Shown here: positions 18,201-23,923 of the stretch, one piece after another
Numbering within the stretch: position 1 is the stretch's first letter
How the letters are laid out: each line of letters begins with the position of its first letter
Assembly (NCBI GenBank): GCA_964407285.1
Contig: CAYOVG010000005.1
Coordinates: 1 to 56,909, forward strand
Origin: CAYOVG01 sp964407285
Lineage (GTDB): Bacteria; Desulfobacterota; Syntrophobacteria; Syntrophobacterales; Syntrophobacteraceae
DNA: 56,909 bases
Direction of reading: 5' to 3'
Notes under the pieces: model-generated
Told to the model about the DNA's origin: nothing
The model's input: the letters and a program-made list of their open reading frames with translations, nothing else
The model's database searches: none
Program-made: the position numbers and the translations under genes

Positions 18201-18574
18201 AATATGTCCACGGGCAGGTTGATTCCTTCACGCGGCTTCTGGTCTTCCAGCACCAGCTTGCCGTGGAAGAGCGTCAGGTTTTTCTTGGGCGGGATCAGGT
18301 AGATGTGGTTCGGCTGCACGACCATGCCGCTTTCGGCGCGGTGGACCGGTATCTCGGTCTTGCGTGAAAGCAGTTCGACCATCAGGCTCTTGTAATCCGG
18401 CGAAAGGTGCTGGACGACCACAAAGGCCATCCCGCTGTCCACCGGCATCGCCTTGAAGAACGCTTCGATAGCCTCCAAACCGCCCGCGGAGGCGCCGATG
18501 CCGACAATCGCAGCCGGCTTATCGGCTGCCGGCGGCGATTCGAGCGAGGAGTCCTTGTTCGTACTATTCTTCAT
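15251..18574 (-). CDS. CheB-CheR-PAS fusion protein, first gene of the Kai operon
   Basis: An 1107-residue fusion. Residues about 20-200 are a CheB methylesterase with the triad S29 (GIGASAGGLEA), H56 (VVQHLSPDYKS) and D148 (LSGTGSDGT), but no receiver in front. Residues about 215-490 are a CheR methyltransferase (VTSFFRDPQVM, AGCSTGEEAYTLAI). Next comes a long coiled coil built on repeats of TNEELQS (about 650-730), then three PAS domains ending with a PAC-like tail. There is no kinase domain. Fusions of this type occur outside chemotaxis operons; opposing methylation and demethylation in one chain may tune a signalling partner. It leads an operon with a kinase and kaiC/kaiB, linked by a four-base overlap. 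A GAGAGG site lies upstream of the ATG. Confidence 0.93.
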   Translation of the reverse strand: MKNSTNKDSSLESPPAADKPAAIVGIGASAGGLEAIEAFFKAMPVDSGMAFVVVQHLSPDYKSLMVELLSRKTEIPVHRAESGMVVQPNHIYLIPPKKNLTLFHGKLVLEDQKPREGINLPVDIFLRSLAEDQGEQAVGVILSGTGSDGTRGVRAIKEWGGLVMVQDEGSAKFDGMPRAAASTGVADFVLPPEEMPSQLLACLRHPYATRQDRRQQALTDETGLTRLFSLLRARTKVDFTYYKPSTIGRRIERRIAITQVADLDAYVRYAEQTPSEISVLYRELLIGVTSFFRDPQVMAVLQERVLPDLFERWTDREARFWTAGCSTGEEAYTLAILALEVMETMGVSRDIKIFATDIDRDAVAKAGTGLYPESIAADLNPVLLTKYFYRRGDSYQVIRSIREMVVFAKHNLVKDPPFTRIDLVSCRNLLIYLQTNLQQRAFEMFNYSLRPGGILLLGTSETVGEMEEYFEPVDRKAKIYRSLGKARIRIGPGDLETVPKQEAHLPLAVARHARPPRTAALREQERLLTRLLEAVATSYAPLAVAVNEHLEMLYTVGDPGGIFTFPSGRTVYDISKMVDRELAIPLATGIQKTLRTGEELVYTNVRLREAGVSRAMRLRIRPLPGGKSEEPLAVVFFERIGETDSHSGDDATEYNMDEETGRRLQYLEQELQFTRENLQATIEELETSNEELQATNEELLAGNEELQSTNEELQSTNEELHTVNTQYQNKIIELVELQNDVENLLSSSLIGTLILDEDLCIRRFSPQAAGVFHIKESDIGRPLTHMAHRLIDFDPAAAAREVQMNERSYEKDVRTNDGRWYLLRVLPYHVGPRTFSGVVLTMVDVTPLRTVCEHLESLRRSEEDIVRHMPSGMFVYDVTEAGDLVLRSGNRAAEKITGLDVRSCLGKRFTELWPGEQGERLRESFLNAFREGEPVYEPEVSYRDDRLQGLFHVHAFPLPGNRLAVGFEDITERKLAGERLRESEERFRCLYHLLSDAERTARMGSWTWDVATDTVTWSENLFRLFGLEPAPEAPSFAEHHNLYTPQSMELLGQAVEKALEEGTSYELELTAVRSDGAPMRCIARGQAERNDEGVVRRLYGSLQEIPS

Positions 18575-18769
18575 TGACCAGCCTCTCGGTTGTTACGGCG
18601 CCGGTTTTGGCTCGCCCGGCAAATAAGCATATCCCCCGGACTTCGGGCGGCCAGGGGATTGCCGGCATATGCCGGGGGAGGAGAGTTTCAGGAAAAAACC
18701 GTCCTCCATCCCGCCGTCGCCCGCCGATGGAGAAGACGAATGGGAACCGGCGCTATTTATGAAAACATC

Positions 18770-18870
18770 ATTGGCGACTTAGAAGCATATAGCATATTGG
18801 GAATATCATAAAGGTAAATTTTAGGTGGTAATAGGGTAGTACAATACTACCTGTATAGCGCTTGCTGTGC
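18770..18870 (-). promoter_or_regulatory. Candidate promoter/operator region of the Kai operon
   Basis: This AT-rich stretch about 200-290 bases upstream of the first operon gene is the most promoter-like DNA before it. It contains a perfect inverted repeat, GGTAGTA-CAA-TACTACC, at 18835-18851, which is the shape of a dimeric repressor or activator site. On the minus strand a weak -35/-10 pair (TTTACC ... TGCTAT, 18-base spacing) follows it towards the gene. The palindrome is seen directly; its use as an operator and the promoter position are inference. Confidence 0.35.
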
Positions 18871-19060
18871 GAAAGTCGTTCAAAACGGCCGGCGACCATG
18901 TAGCCTTCGGCAACCATCCGATTTACTATGTAAGGAATTGGAAACGAAGAACCTGCTGACTCTTCGTGCGGGCGCGAGTTGTCATTATTTTGATAATGCC
19001 GGCTTGCCTGCTCTGCATCTCAAGAAGATCGGCGCTTTATTGTTTTCCGGCTCCTAAGGG

Positions 19061-19253
19061 CATCAATCACAAGTTAAGGTGTTGAAGGAAAGTCAGGGAA
19101 TCGACCTCCCCAAAACGTCTAATCATGGTTTTTGCGGCCAATATTAACCAAAATCCAGTCTGGATGCAGTTTCAGACAGGATTTTGAACGTGGACAGGGC
19201 AAAGCACAGGGAGAAGAAGCGGAAAAACAGCACGGTCCGGCATACTCGGGCCG
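19061..19253 (+). mobile_element. Insertion-sequence end, copy 1 of an inverted 193-bp pair
   Basis: This 193-base stretch is about 90% identical, by eye, to the reverse complement of 39687-39879. Both copies run from CATCAATCACAAGTTAAGG to GGCATACTCGGGCCG and are exactly the same length. In copy 2 a transposase-like frame begins just inside the element, so the repeat is the leader end of an insertion sequence. Copy 1 has no transposase after it and is only a scar. Confidence 0.75.
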
Positions 19254-19468
19254 CCAGGTAGTGTGATTTTCAAGAGATGGAAGAAGACTGTCGGGTAACC
19301 GCGGACACATTCATGCAAATGGCGCCGCAAGCATGTTCATCTTTGAGCAACAAAGTCATGGAAGAGTTTGAATAAGGCAGAGTCAGCTACTCACGAGTCC
19401 AGGGCTCTTCTGCAGGCAAATCCCAAAACGGCCTGGGCAAGGCTAAGAAAGACATAGGAGGCAATCAA

Positions 19469-19942
19469 GTGCGTAAACGTATCATCCCACAGGGCACGAA
19501 GAATATCACACCCACCCATGAAGACTGGCTGGATCTGGAGAACCTGGCGGAGATAGAACTTTCCTCCGAAGATGCGTCACACCCGATCGATTCGGCTTTG
19601 AACCCCGGTGAGGGACCGGGCTGGCTGGCATCGGAACCCGGTCGGCAGACAGTCCGGCTGTTGTTCGACAAGCCGTTGCAGGTCAGGCGCATTCATCTGG
19701 TGTTTCGGGAAGATGAGCAGCAGCGCACGCATGAGTTCGTGCTGCGGTGGTCCTCCGACGGCGGTCGCTCGTACCGGGAAATTGTACGTCAGCAGTATAA
19801 CTTCAGCCCCCCGGATAACACGAGCGAAACTGAAGACTATGAGGTTGCTCTTGCCGGGTTGACGGTGCTGGAACTAAGCATTACCCCCGACATCAGCGGG
19901 GGAGACGCCCATGCATCGATTGCCGAGCTGCGCCTTATGTGA
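19469..19942 (+). CDS. Discoidin (F5/8 type C)-like beta-sandwich protein
   Basis: A 157-residue protein of a family known mainly from proteobacterial genomes and related to F5/8-type C / carbohydrate-binding folds: WLASEPGRQTVRLLFDKPLQ, RRIHLVFREDEQQRTHEF, LRWSSDGGRSYREIVRQQ and NFSPP. It begins with GTG at 19469, chosen because a clear GGAGG sits 8 bases upstream. There is no signal peptide, so it is probably cytoplasmic. The family has no firm function; binding of sugars or of a partner protein is the usual guess. It stands alone between an insertion-sequence scar and the cold-shock gene, which is encoded on the other strand. Confidence 0.72.
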   Translation: MRKRIIPQGTKNITPTHEDWLDLENLAEIELSSEDASHPIDSALNPGEGPGWLASEPGRQTVRLLFDKPLQVRRIHLVFREDEQQRTHEFVLRWSSDGGRSYREIVRQQYNFSPPDNTSETEDYEVALAGLTVLELSITPDISGGDAHASIAELRLM

Positions 19943-20123
19943 TCATCGGATTGACTCCGGGAGCCTGAAATCCGGTCCTGGTGGACTGAGTAGCGCGGAG
20001 GTCGCTTTCCGGCTTCACGGAAGATGTCCCGACACCGGTATCAAACAATGGTTCCGCGGCACTTCGCGGCGGAGCAATGGGGCGATGATATGCCGTTTTT
20101 GAGGAGTAACGCCCTTAGACAGG

Positions 20124-20260
20124 AGATATAATTGTTTAAGCGGCAGGGGACCCAAACGATCACTCATCCCCTGCTGAAAAGCTCCGCATGGCCCCGGGGC
20201 CATGCTTTACAATCATGTTTTGAGGAAGACAGGATGGAGGAAAAAAAGAAGAGACGCGGA
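20124..20260 (+). pseudogene. Orphan duplicate of the CheB-CheR gene promoter, leader and first codons
   Basis: This stretch matches 26710-26844, the -10 box, leader and first nine or so codons of the second CheB-CheR-PAS gene. Shared landmarks are AGATATAATTG at the start, CCTGCTGAAAA-like text in the middle, GTTTTGAGGAAGACAG with the ribosome-binding site, an ATG (20234) and GAGACGCGGA at the end. After that the match stops and the frame closes (GAGCAATAAATTG). The body of the gene is absent. It is a truncated duplication that may still carry the TATAAT promoter element. Confidence 0.7.
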
Positions 20261-20314
20261 GCAATAAATTGCTCCGGCTGTTTTCACGCTTCAATTAGGC
20301 GCTCAATGTTCCGG

Positions 20315-20515
20315 CTAGAGCTTTCGCACATTTGTTGCCTGAGGCCCCTTGGCTCCCTTTTCTTCATTAAAACTAACCCGCTCACCCTCACCAAGGGACT
20401 TGAAACCTTCGCCCTGAATGGCTGAGTGATGGACAAACACATCGTGTCCACTGTCAGTTTCGATGAAGCCATAGCCCTTGCTGTCATTGAACCATTTTAC
20501 TCGACCTTCCGTCAT
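20315..20515 (-). CDS. CspA-family cold-shock protein
   Basis: A 66-residue cold-shock domain protein that binds single-stranded RNA and DNA and melts RNA secondary structure. Both RNP motifs are visible: RNP1 KGYGFIE and RNP2 HDVFVHHSAI, plus the family's opening RVKWFND and closing QATNVRKL. Length and order are exactly those of stand-alone CspA proteins. About 200 bases upstream on the same strand have no convincing gene and may be a long 5' leader, as many cold-shock mRNAs have; that is inference. It is monocistronic and faces the duplicated CheB-CheR leader. Confidence 0.95.
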   Translation of the reverse strand: MTEGRVKWFNDSKGYGFIETDSGHDVFVHHSAIQGEGFKSLGEGERVSFNEEKGAKGPQATNVRKL

Positions 20516-20922
20516 TTTCTTGATCCTTTTTTGAATTTATCGCCTATTTCATTTTTTTTGGGTACGGTACCCGAACCTGCCCGAAACCGCACCATCGCCT
20601 TAACGAAAGATCGATTTCCTGCGCAACTCAAAATATCGTATCCAACCAACTCCTCATAAGATAAACCATAAATTTGAAAAAAGCAAGAGATTATCGTCTC
20701 TTGCCGACCGTTTTCTCTCAAAATGAAGCCATGAATTCACAAATTGTTCAATAAATAGATGTACATCCCTCAGTCATGTTCGTCCATTTTGTAATCTTAG
20801 TGTTTCTGATCGACTCCAACTTTTTCAATAAATATCATTTACATCATAGACAAATGATTATAAAATGATTATAATAATAATGTTGTTGCATAAAGAGCAT
20901 ATAAGAAAGGAAGTTATTCAAA
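20516..20922. other. AT-rich divergent intergenic region
   Basis: About 400 bases between the cold-shock gene and the first YDYTYYP-tail gene. Base composition drops well below the surroundings. It would hold the cold-shock leader on the minus strand and a strong promoter on the plus strand. A 69-codon minus-strand frame here has no recognisable domain and I do not count it as a gene. Confidence 0.5.
20847..20875 (+). promoter_or_regulatory. Sigma-70-type promoter of the first YDYTYYP-tail gene
   Basis: A -35 box TAGACA (20847-20852), 17-base spacer and perfect -10 box TATAAT (20870-20875) lie about 47 bases upstream of the start codon. The AT-rich downstream stretch and an AGGAAG ribosome-binding site complete a normal expression signal. 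This is among the best housekeeping-type promoters in the window. Confidence 0.6.
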
Positions 20923-21201
20923 ATGAGAGAATTAAAAGAAAGCTTGCAACGAGTATGTATTGATTTTTATAAAGATGATTATTCGGAGTTTATGCGCTTG
21001 GGGATAACCCATAAGTTGGAATCTTATGATCTTCTCCGTGTGATTATCGCAAGAATGATTGAAATATTTGAGCCTGAAATCAAGATGGAGCCGGCAAAAG
21101 ATAAAACGATGCCTTCAGAATCGACCAAGACCGCGGATAATGCGACTTATGAAATTTCAAAATACGATTACACTTACTATCCGGCTACTCTGGTGAAATA
21201 A
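20923..21201 (+). CDS. Small protein with RHH-like N-terminus and YDYTYYP tail, copy 1
   Basis: A 92-residue AT-rich gene with its own strong promoter and an AGGAAG ribosome-binding site. I do not recognise the family. Residues about 9-50 (QRVCIDFYKDDYSEFMRLG, then SYDLLRVIIARMIEIFE) have the strand-helix-helix pattern of a ribbon-helix-helix DNA-binding domain. A variable polar linker follows, and the protein ends with YEISKYDYTYYPATLVK. A paralogue 11 kb away keeps both ends (VCVDLYPEDY-like start, VSEYDYTYYPDEV end) while the linker differs. The conserved tyrosine-rich tail implies a selected interaction. DNA-binding autoregulation is inference; function is unknown. Confidence 0.75.
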   Translation: MRELKESLQRVCIDFYKDDYSEFMRLGITHKLESYDLLRVIIARMIEIFEPEIKMEPAKDKTMPSESTKTADNATYEISKYDYTYYPATLVK

Positions 21202-21704
21202 GGAATGGTACACGGAAAAAAACAGTTCCGACTCGGATATGCGGTGAAGAGTCTCGGGATAGGGCTGAGTTGATTTCTTCTTGCCGCCTGCCGCTCTAAA
21301 TTCCAAATATCGAAACCCTACCGGGCTAATCAGCTATGCTACTTGCTGCAAGCCGATGCCGTTGTCTTAAGCTCGTACCGTCATTCCCGCGCAAGCGGAT
21401 TGGCTTCAGGTTAAGCAGATTTACCACCAAAAAAGAGGGTCTGCAACCATGGGTCGTGTCGCTCCAGCGGAAGCCGGGGTCCAGAGAAGCTTGAAAAATC
21501 CGGCTTCCTGCTTTCGCGGGAAGGACAGTTCTTGAACCTCAGCCGTAGAGCGGCTCACCATACGGCTCCCTAACCCGACGCCAATCCGCGCAAGCGGGAA
21601 TCCAGATATTTCACGGTCTTCCGGACCTCAACCGGCGCGGGGGTGACGTTAGGTCAACAGTATTGAACTGCATGTTCAACCCCAGGATACACTACAGGAC
21701 GACT
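21202..21704. repeat. Intergenic region with REP-like extragenic repeats
   Basis: Several copies of a common extragenic repeat are visible, for example CGTCATTCCCGCGCAAGCGG at about 21379, CTTTCGCGGGAA at about 21512 and GCGCAAGCGGGAATCCAG at about 21588. They end in GACGTTAGGTCAACAG at about 21646. The same elements, including GACGTTAAGTCAACAG, recur at 32573-32755. They form GC-rich hairpins of the REP/BIME kind. No gene is seen here. Confidence 0.6.
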
Positions 21705-22160
21705 TCACGCATCATCCCATAAAGCAATGATAGTACACAGAAAACGTGCTATGTCGATCAGGTCCTTAAAGTTCTTCGGCCTTAGCATGAAGGCGTTTGC
21801 GCCGTCATCATAATTTGCCAGATTATTTTCATCGGCTCCGGACATGGCCAGAATGGCAATGGGAATAGCCCCAATGCTGCTATCCAGCCTGATCTCCCTG
21901 ATGATTTCACTTCCTCCCTGTTCGGGCATGTCGAGTTTTAAGAAAATGAGGTCCGGAGCAGGCGAACTGCCGTATTCGGAATACCTGCCGCGATGGTATA
22001 GATATTCAAGCAGATCCTTGTTATCTGTCATGAAATGCGATTCGATTACAATGCCGTTCTCCATTTCGGAGAATGCTTTTTTGATGAGAAGCTGATCTTT
22101 ATTATCGTCACCGGCAACCAGGACAATGACTTTTCTCTGGTAGTTCTTGCTTCTGCTCAT
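21705..22160 (-). CDS. Single-domain receiver protein lacking the phospho-Asp (pseudo-receiver)
   Basis: A 151-residue stand-alone receiver of the Rcp1/CheY-like type. The start at 22160 has a GGAG site 8 bases upstream; a longer frame to 22319 adds 53 unlikely residues. The fold is intact: VIVLVAGDDNKD (acidic pocket), DLIFLKLDMPEQGG, IAILAMSG and ANAFMLRPKNF. The position of the phospho-acceptor Asp, normally LLDLNMP, is Lys75 (FLKLDMP), and the conserved Lys of the KP loop is Arg127. It is therefore unlikely to be phosphorylated in the usual way and may act as a constitutive or ligand-controlled adaptor. A homologue with the Asp intact is encoded at 55124-55633. Confidence 0.85.
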   Translation of the reverse strand: MSRSKNYQRKVIVLVAGDDNKDQLLIKKAFSEMENGIVIESHFMTDNKDLLEYLYHRGRYSEYGSSPAPDLIFLKLDMPEQGGSEIIREIRLDSSIGAIPIAILAMSGADENNLANYDDGANAFMLRPKNFKDLIDIARFLCTIIALWDDA

Positions 22161-22702
22161 CTTGATCTCCTGCAAATCATCAGGTGTACTTAAATAACAA
22201 AATGAGAGAAACAGAGGAGAGGCGAAGCGCAAAGGGATTGCACCGGGATTTCGAAGGCTCGTCCGGTGCAACGAGTGTGAGCCGCCCATCTTGATATTAC
22301 GCATAAGAATGATAACCAATCTTTAACGTTAAAGAAAGTGCAAAATATATTTGCTGAATAGCGCTTCGCGAGGAGATCGCGTAAAACTAAGGGTCTGCGT
22401 GCCCAATGAAGCGGGAAGTCCTCCTAAAGAATCGTTGTCCGATCTTCCGTTTTCGTAATACTGGTTTCGATGTTGAGTAGAGAAGGCGGTACAGTTTCTG
22501 ATCTGGCTTGACAAATATGGTTAATGATATTAACTGGAATACAAATGGAACTTTTGTTTTCTTCATTGTCTAACTACGCTTCTCCAAATCTTTGCTGACC
22601 GGATTGTATGGGGCAAGACATCATTAAGCTAAGCGTCGCGGCCGGAAGTTTCCGATGTTCGCTCATCCTTGTCCTTGACTACCCTCTTGGAGTGAAAGCG
22701 CA
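22161..22702. other. Intergenic region, no gene seen
   Basis: About 540 AT-richer bases between the divergently transcribed pseudo-receiver and the AI-2E-type transporter genes. It probably carries both promoters, but I see no convincing -35/-10 pair, RNA structure or coding frame. Confidence 0.5.
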
Positions 22703-23839
22703 ATGCCAAAGATCATTCGCTCCAATTCGAATATGGCATCCATGAACGGGAATCGCGCATTTATCCTGCTCCTGGTAATACTTGCACTTTACCTCACCTT
22801 TCTCATTCTTGGGCCATTCTTTGAAACGATTATTTTAGCGTCTGTTTTGGCATCCCTATTCCTTCCGCTGCAGATCAGGCTTGTGAGAATCTACAAAGGG
22901 AGGAACAGTCTGGCTGCCCTGTCGGTAATACTTGTCATTACGTTCGTGATTCTGATTCCGTCGATTCTCCTCACTTCCACGCTGATCGCCCAGGGAATAA
23001 ATAGTGTTACAGCAATAAACAACTGGCTTGTTGAGGGAAACCTCGAAAAGGTGATGGAGGGCCCCCAGGTGACGGGATACACTCAATGGCTTATCGAGCG
23101 GTTGAGCATCGTTCAGATTAACAAGATAGATGTACAGGACAGTCTGATTCAAGCCAGCAAGAACGTAGGTCAGTTTCTGTTGAGCCGCGGCGCCGGTTTG
23201 CTGGGTGACGCGCTGAACGTGATGTTCCAGTTTTTCGTAATGGTCTTCATTTGCTTCTATATGGTCAGAGACGGGCGGAAGATGGTGGAGCAGATCAAGT
23301 ACCTCTCTCCCCTTCGGGAGGACCAGGAGGACAGGATACTGGACAAAATACGGCTGGTCATCGTATCGGTACTCGTGGGCACGCTGTTGACCGCCGTCGT
23401 CCAGGGCATTGCGGGAGGAATAGGACTGGCCATTGTCGGCATTCCTCCCCTGTTCTGGGGAGCGGTTATGGGATTTGCCTCCCTGATCCCCCTGATAGGC
23501 ACGGGGCTCGTCTGGATACCCGCGGTCATTTACCTCTTGATTGTCGGAAAGGCCGGATCGGCTATTTTCCTGACCATCTGGTGCGTCGTGGTGGTGGGAT
23601 CCATCGACAACTTTGCACGGCCCTTCTTCATGAAAGGTGAAGGGACCTTATCACCGTTTTACATCTTCCTTGCCATCATCGGTGGTGTCAAATACTTCGG
23701 CTTGATCGGGATACTCTATGGACCGTTGATCCTGGGATTCGCAATGGTAGTGCTTTACATCTACAGCGTGGAATACCAGGATCTTCTGACGGAAGACGGC
23801 GTGCAAACCACTATTTCTCCCCTGGATAAGGACTACTGA
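22703..23839 (+). CDS. AI-2E family transporter (PerM/YdiK-like)
   Basis: A 378-residue membrane protein with about seven to eight transmembrane helices. It has the hallmarks of the AI-2 exporter family: an early LFLPLQIRLVR region, the FFVMVFICFYMVRDG helix, and the signature VGIPPLFWGAVMGFASLIPL followed by GTGLVWIPAVIYLL. It ends with LGFAMVVLYIYSVEYQ and a short acidic tail. The family includes TqsA and exporters or antiporters of small molecules, and the substrate here is unknown. Two ATGs (22703 and 22736) are possible; the first has a GGAGTG site. The GH57-like gene follows on the same strand after about 50-85 bases, so the two may be co-transcribed. Confidence 0.9.
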   Translation: MPKIIRSNSNMASMNGNRAFILLLVILALYLTFLILGPFFETIILASVLASLFLPLQIRLVRIYKGRNSLAALSVILVITFVILIPSILLTSTLIAQGINSVTAINNWLVEGNLEKVMEGPQVTGYTQWLIERLSIVQINKIDVQDSLIQASKNVGQFLLSRGAGLLGDALNVMFQFFVMVFICFYMVRDGRKMVEQIKYLSPLREDQEDRILDKIRLVIVSVLVGTLLTAVVQGIAGGIGLAIVGIPPLFWGAVMGFASLIPLIGTGLVWIPAVIYLLIVGKAGSAIFLTIWCVVVVGSIDNFARPFFMKGEGTLSPFYIFLAIIGGVKYFGLIGILYGPLILGFAMVVLYIYSVEYQDLLTEDGVQTTISPLDKDY

Positions 23840-23923
23840 CCCGGTGGAGTATGTCCGCCATTCCAGTAACGCCCACGATGACAATGGATGGCGCGGGAAA
23901 CTTCTTCATCTAAGGAATTAAAG

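Larger units (their letters stand above)
18575..19468. other. Intergenic region with gene debris
   Basis: About 890 bases without an intact gene. It holds the palindrome at 18835-18851; a 29-base stretch (18900-18928) matching 24 of 29 bases of the PAS-coding part of the hybrid kinase gene at 9440-9468, in the same orientation; and the insertion-sequence end at 19061-19253. No further coding signal is seen between 19254 and 19450. Confidence 0.6.

Noticed and set aside
16637..18367. 576-codon plus-strand frame inside the CheB-CheR-PAS gene
   Set aside because: Shadow frame opposite a gene with complete catalytic motifs; no start signal.
15251..18574. Reading the CheB-CheR genes as part of a chemotaxis operon
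   Set aside because: No cheA, cheW, cheY or methyl-accepting receptor gene is nearby, and both proteins are PAS-tailed fusions known from non-chemotaxis settings.
20512..20721. 69-codon frame upstream of the cold-shock gene
   Set aside because: No domain or strong ribosome-binding site, and it overlaps the likely cold-shock mRNA leader.
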